A DNA stretch of 7,074 nt, taken from positions 1 to 7,074 of the forward strand of contig CALKLQ010000014.1 of the NCBI GenBank assembly GCA_937992055.1. Direction: 5' to 3'. The notes below the pieces were generated by a model. The model had not been told where the DNA came from. It did no database searches and was given only the letters and a program-made list of their open reading frames with translations. A program made the position numbers and the translations under genes. Of this stretch, positions 4,218-7,074 are shown one piece after another; the first letter of the stretch is position 1, and each line of letters begins with the position of its first letter. The DNA comes from an uncultured Clostridia bacterium (GTDB taxonomy: Bacteria; Bacillota; Clostridia; Christensenellales; UBA1242).

Positions 4218-5724
4218 AAATAAAGCAGTTAAATATGGTCGAGTATCATCTGATCGGCAAGAAAAAGAAGGCTTTTCACTTCCGGCACAAGATAAGCTGT
4301 TAAATGATTATGCCTTGAAAAATAACTTTGATATTGTTGGTTCATTTTTTGAAGCAGAAACTGCAAAAAAGGCTGGTAGAAAACAATTTAATGAAATGCT
4401 GAAATTTCTTAAAAAAAATAAGTCTGTCCGTATAATTTTAGTGGAAAAAACAGACAGACTTTACAGAAATTTAAAAGATTATGTTTTGTTAGATGAAATT
4501 GAAAACCTTGAAATCCATTTTGTAAAAGAAGGTACTATATTAAGTGAAAAATCCCGTAGTCAAGACAAATTCATGCATGGTATTCGTGTTTTGATGGCTA
4601 AGAATTATATTGATAACCTATCTGAAGAAATAAAAAAGGGGCTTAAAGAAAAAGCCGAACAAGGCTATTGTCCAACAAAAGCACCGTTCGGCTATCGCAA
4701 CATTATTAGAAAAGACGGCAAACGTATTATTGTTCCTGATACTGAAACAGCTCCTTACATCGTAAGAGCATTTGAATTGTATTCAAATGGGGTATTGAGT
4801 TATGAATCTATTGCTGAAATTCTTACCAAAGATGGTTTCAGACCGAACAATAAAAAGTGTACTAAAAGAAATATTGAATTAATACTTCACAATTCATTTT
4901 ATATAGGGGCTTTCAAATATATGGGCAAAAAATATGATAATGCACAGCATGAAGCAATCGTTTCACCTGAATTATTTTATGCTGTACAGCAAAGACTTGC
5001 AACGCATACACCACGACCGCAAATTAATAATTTTACTTATTTAGGGTTGTTAAAATGTTCACACTGTGGCTGCTCAATAACAGCGGAAATAAAAAAAGGC
5101 AAATATGTTTATTATCACTGTACGGGCAAAAAGGGTGGCAGTTGTAAAAGCAAATACATAAGAGAAGAAAAAATTACTACTGCAATAGAATCTTTTTTGA
5201 AAAATTTAATATTAACGCAAGAAGAAATTGATGGTTTATTAGCTCTAGCCAAAGAAATGTTGAAACAAAAAGCTGCATTCACAGCACATACAACTGAACA
5301 ACTTGAAAAAGAAATAAAAAAACTCCGTAATCGTTTAGATAATTTATATACTGATAAAGCAGACGGTTTAATTGAGCAAGAATTTTATGAAAACAAAAAA
5401 TCTGTTTGGCAAGGAGAACTTGATAAATTATTACTTGAATATGAAATTGTAAACAAGCAGGATAGAACTTTTATTGATAGTCTTGAAAATGTGTTAGAAC
5501 TCTCAAAAAACGCACACAGTGCCTTTTTACAGAGAGAAGGTCAAGAAAAAATTGAATTACTAAAAATTGTAGGTCAGAACTTTTGGTTTGACGGTGAAAA
5601 CGTCATTATAGAGCCGTTTCCACCGTTTGACCTTATATATAAACGTAATACGTCACATAAACTGGAGATGGCGGGAGTCGAACCCGCGTCCATCGTGGAT
5701 AAAAACGAACATCTACGAGTGTAG
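4207..5724 (+). CDS. Large serine recombinase (integrase), C-terminus reading into host tmRNA gene
   Basis: The product catalyses site-specific integration and excision through a phosphoserine link to DNA. The resolvase domain (about 6-145) has YGRVSSDRQ with the likely nucleophile S14, and DRLYR with arginines R84 and R87. A recombinase domain follows (about 155-265: APFGYRN ... FYIGAFKYMGKKYDNAQHEA). A zinc ribbon uses C284, C287, C305 and C313, and a coiled coil spans about 362-415. At 505 residues it is of normal size for large serine recombinases of this class. The start is GTG at 4207: an in-frame stop lies directly upstream, the next Met is residue 64, past the catalytic serine, and GGGG is 10 nt upstream. 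It overlaps the preceding gene by 11 nt. The natural fold appears to end near PPFDLIYKR (472-480); residues 486-505 and the stop are antisense tmRNA sequence. Confidence 0.93.
   Translation: MAGKNKAVKYGRVSSDRQEKEGFSLPAQDKLLNDYALKNNFDIVGSFFEAETAKKAGRKQFNEMLKFLKKNKSVRIILVEKTDRLYRNLKDYVLLDEIENLEIHFVKEGTILSEKSRSQDKFMHGIRVLMAKNYIDNLSEEIKKGLKEKAEQGYCPTKAPFGYRNIIRKDGKRIIVPDTETAPYIVRAFELYSNGVLSYESIAEILTKDGFRPNNKKCTKRNIELILHNSFYIGAFKYMGKKYDNAQHEAIVSPELFYAVQQRLATHTPRPQINNFTYLGLLKCSHCGCSITAEIKKGKYVYYHCTGKKGGSCKSKYIREEKITTAIESFLKNLILTQEEIDGLLALAKEMLKQKAAFTAHTTEQLEKEIKKLRNRLDNLYTDKADGLIEQEFYENKKSVWQGELDKLLLEYEIVNKQDRTFIDSLENVLELSKNAHSAFLQREGQEKIELLKIVGQNFWFDGENVIIEPFPPFDLIYKRNTSHKLEMAGVEPASIVDKNEHLRV
5643..5690. 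other. Element-chromosome junction (attachment site half) at the 3' end of ssrA
   Basis: The element's recombinase gene meets the tmRNA 3' end here. The tmRNA acceptor and T-arm (5663-5690) are intact, so the element carries or preserved that end on integration. An 11-bp palindrome, ACGTA-A-TACGT (5643-5653), sits 10 bp on the element side of the tmRNA end and could be a recombinase-binding arm. The exact crossover cannot be fixed without the other end of the element, which is left of the window. Confidence 0.55.
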
Positions 5725-6049
5725 TAACTTATTATCTTGGCTTAATACGGAAAGTTACGAAACCTGAACTAAGCCTCAGACTTTTTACGGAAGTCTAACC
5801 TCCAATGGTTAAACTTGATACGCATACCATCATTTGCGTACTGCATCTTGCATAATGTCATCCTAAGCAACGGCAAGCTGGTCACTTAGAAGGTCCCTAA
5901 CTGCAATTAGGCAGCGAGTCTAGCTCTTGAAGGGAATGCAATAACGTTGTCGTTAGCATTTAATTTAGTTTGCTCGTTGATAAGCGGGAACAGCGCCCGC
6001 ACTCGCAATCCGGATCTACCAATCACGGCGTCAAAACCAGTACATCCCC
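5663..6049 (-). ncRNA. ssrA: tmRNA (transfer-messenger RNA)
   Basis: tmRNA rescues stalled ribosomes and tags the unfinished protein for proteolysis. The 5' end GGGGATG (6049-6043) pairs with CATCTCC (5670-5664) as the acceptor stem, with one G-U, leaving discriminator A at 5663. The T-arm GCGGG-TTCGACT-CCCGC is at 5687-5671, and the 5' region has the typical TGGTTTTGACG. A GCGGG/CCCGC stem (6000-5984) matches pseudoknot 1 ahead of the tag frame. Length is 387 nt, normal for one-piece tmRNA. The terminal CCA is not encoded (the next bases are GTT), so it must be added by nucleotidyltransferase. The antisense strand of the last 62 nt codes for the recombinase C-terminus, and no terminator is evident downstream in element DNA. 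Confidence 0.96.
5907..5957 (-). other. tmRNA tag-peptide reading frame
   Basis: From the resume codon GCT (5957-5955) the frame reads ANDNVIAFPSRARLAA and ends at TAA (5909-5907). Sixteen residues ending in LAA is the expected form of a degradation tag recognised by ClpXP-type proteases. The two arginines and a proline make it unlike the short tags of common Firmicutes and proteobacteria. Confidence 0.9.
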
Positions 6050-6080
6050 ATAATATAAACTTTTCAATGTTCGTAAGGAC

Positions 6081-6109
6081 AGTATAAACGATATTTAAAC
6101 CTTTATCAA
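6081..6109 (-). promoter_or_regulatory. Promoter of ssrA
   Basis: TTGATA (6109-6104) and TATACT (6086-6081), each five of six consensus bases, are 17 bp apart. Initiation near 6074 would leave about 25 nt of 5' leader for RNase P to remove before the mature end at 6049. The -35 lies inside the final codons of the uracil-DNA glycosylase gene. Confidence 0.72.
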
Positions 6110-6682
6110 GTCTTGAATTTTTTTCAAGTCTTTAAGCATTAAATCTCTAGGACTGCCTTCCTCTAAGGAATGATACCTGAGAAGATAAGACGGGTGGAAA
6201 ATTGGTATACATTTCCTTTTTTTACCGCCAATTTCCAATTCTAGAACTTCTCCTCGTATCTTTGATATTGCAGTTTTTTGCGGATAAAAAGATTTTAAAG
6301 CGGTAGCACCGCAGAAAATCATAATTTTAGGGTCAATAGTTTCTATCTGCTTAAGTAAATATTCTTCACAAGCGGCCTTTTCACTATCGGTTGGAACCCT
6401 GTTTTTAGGCGGTCTGCATTTAACAGTATTAATTATATACAAATCTTTTTCGCGTGAAATCTCTGCTTTTTCAAGAAACTCATTGAGAAGTTTTCCAGCT
6501 CTTCCAACAAACGGCGTGCCGGTTTTATCTTCATTTTCACCAGGGGCTTCTCCTATTAATATTGCTCTGGCTGTTTTAGGGTTTCCGTCTGAAAATACAA
6601 TATTATTTCTGGTTTCGCCTAACTCGCATTTTTTGCATTTTAGACATTTGTTTTTTAGTTCATCAAGTTTTTTAGCTTTCAT
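6095..6682 (-). CDS. Type 4 uracil-DNA glycosylase (iron-sulfur UDG)
   Basis: This enzyme removes uracil from DNA in the first step of base-excision repair. The 195-residue protein has the full family signature. Four likely [4Fe-4S] ligands are C16 and C19 (CKKCELGETR), C89 (VKCRPPKNR) and C105. Motif A is GEAPGENED (44-52), followed by GTPFVGRAG (55-63), and motif B is HPSYLLR (163-169). Length is normal and no residues appear missing. The start at 6682 has GAGAGG 5 nt upstream and overlaps the stop of the flavin reductase-rubredoxin gene as ATGA, so the two are translationally coupled. Its 3' end contains the ssrA -35. This is normal chromosomal content and marks the host side of the junction. 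Lack of the alternative UDG family 1 signature makes family 4 certain enough. Confidence 0.94.
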   Translation of the reverse strand: MKAKKLDELKNKCLKCKKCELGETRNNIVFSDGNPKTARAILIGEAPGENEDKTGTPFVGRAGKLLNEFLEKAEISREKDLYIINTVKCRPPKNRVPTDSEKAACEEYLLKQIETIDPKIMIFCGATALKSFYPQKTAISKIRGEVLELEIGGKKRKCIPIFHPSYLLRYHSLEEGSPRDLMLKDLKKIQDLIKV

Positions 6683-7074
6683 GAAATCCTCTCAAAATCG
6701 GCAGCTCCGTGCTTACAAACAGGGCATATATAATCAGCCGGTAAATCGTCACCTTCATATATAAATCCGCAAATCTTACATCTCCAGCCTCTTTTTTCAG
6801 TTTTTTCCGGCTTAGGCTTAATATTCTGCTGATAATAAGTGTAAGTTGCAGTTGGTATATCTGATAGAGTTTCAGCAGCTACAAGCTGGGCGATAAAAAG
6901 TGTATGCGTACCTAAATCTATTTCTTGTTTAACAAATGCAGACATATAAGAGTTTGTATCTTTTGTTATGTACAAGAGTCCGTTAGGGCTTCTTTTTATA
7001 TCATTGAATGTTGCGAATTTATCCACATCTCTTCCGGATTGAAAACCGAAATGTTTAAATGTATCAAACTTTGC
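6679..7074 (-). CDS. Flavin reductase-rubredoxin fusion (high-molecular-weight rubredoxin type), N-terminus off the right edge
   Basis: The frame is open from the window edge. The GTG at 7026 is internal, because the 16 codons before it read AKFDTFKHFGFQSGRD and fit the family's FGFQSGRDVDKF block. The visible 131 residues hold the C-terminal part of an FMN-binding flavin reductase domain (SPNGLLYITKDTNSYMSAFV ... LGTHTLFIAQLV). A charged linker (KPKPEKTEKRG) and a short rubredoxin domain (WRCKICGF ... DYICPVCKHGAADFERI) with two CxxC iron-binding pairs follow. Fusions of this kind (Hrb of Moorella-like anaerobes) pass electrons from NADH to flavodiiron proteins that reduce oxygen or nitric oxide. 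The gene overlaps the uracil-DNA glycosylase start as ATGA. It suggests an anaerobic host. Partner and acceptor are not in the window. Confidence 0.88.
   Translation of the reverse strand, partial: AKFDTFKHFGFQSGRDVDKFATFNDIKRSPNGLLYITKDTNSYMSAFVKQEIDLGTHTLFIAQLVAAETLSDIPTATYTYYQQNIKPKPEKTEKRGWRCKICGFIYEGDDLPADYICPVCKHGAADFERIS

Noticed and set aside
6483..6764. Plus-strand frame of 93 codons
   Set aside because: Antisense to the conserved uracil-DNA glycosylase and to the flavin reductase-rubredoxin gene; no start signal.
6679..7026. GTG at 7026 as the true start of the rubredoxin-type protein
   Set aside because: The frame continues upstream to the window edge with family-like residues (FGFQSGRD), so this codon is an internal valine and the gene is cut by the window.
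1..7074. CRISPR array, insertion sequence or rRNA
   Set aside because: No regularly spaced repeats, no transposase with terminal inverted repeats and no rRNA-like sequence seen. The only stable RNA gene is tmRNA; its TtCGA T-arm was considered as a tRNA, but the matching 5' half is 370 nt away.

Overview
The window is the chromosome-proximal end of an integrated mobile element (a prophage or related integrative element) joined to ordinary bacterial chromosome. Positions 1 to about 5662 are element DNA. From about 5663 to the right edge is host DNA, beginning inside the gene for tmRNA (ssrA). The DNA is AT-rich, ribosome binding sites are clear (AGGAG/GAGG), and the host flank carries a rubredoxin-linked flavin reductase, which points to an anaerobe or microaerobe. 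The decoded tmRNA tag is ANDNVIAFPSRARLAA. It loosely resembles cyanobacterial-type ANNIVxF tags, so an AT-rich gut member of the non-photosynthetic cyanobacterial relatives (Vampirovibrionia/Melainabacteria) is possible. This is a weak inference, and Firmicutes are not excluded.

Layout, left to right. (i) 1-2932, minus strand: a tightly packed early operon read right to left. It holds four small genes of unknown function, an SMC/Rad50-like coiled-coil ATPase, a 50-codon gene locked in by ATGA overlaps at both ends, and an unknown protein that runs off the left edge. Two of these genes (2777-2932 and 532-684) are very short but well supported by translational signals. (ii) 2932-3050: a short intergenic segment with a leader hairpin and an apparent plus-strand extended -10 promoter followed about 50 bp later by a strong intrinsic terminator, which could be a tiny RNA. 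(iii) 3035-3232, minus: a small excisionase-like HTH protein. (iv) 3233-3384: a divergent control region with a near-consensus minus-strand promoter (TTGACA-17-TATGAT) and a cluster of overlapping palindromes likely to be operators. (v) 3385-5724, plus: the lysogeny/integration module, made of an XRE-type repressor, a protein with a C-terminal membrane anchor, and a large serine recombinase started by GTG inside the preceding gene. (vi) 5663-6049, minus: tmRNA, with its own promoter inside the end of the next gene. (vii) 6095-7074, minus: a type 4 uracil-DNA glycosylase preceded, with an ATGA overlap, by a flavin reductase-rubredoxin fusion cut by the right edge.

How the parts appear to work together. 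The repressor would hold the divergent minus-strand promoter off through the palindromes. Release would turn on the excisionase-like gene and the early operon. The recombinase sits against the attachment site in the 3' end of ssrA, and its last 20 codons are read from the antisense strand of the host tmRNA gene. Its C-terminus is therefore set by the integration site. The tmRNA, in turn, has element DNA rather than its original downstream DNA behind it, with no recognisable terminator. These are the most striking features of the window.
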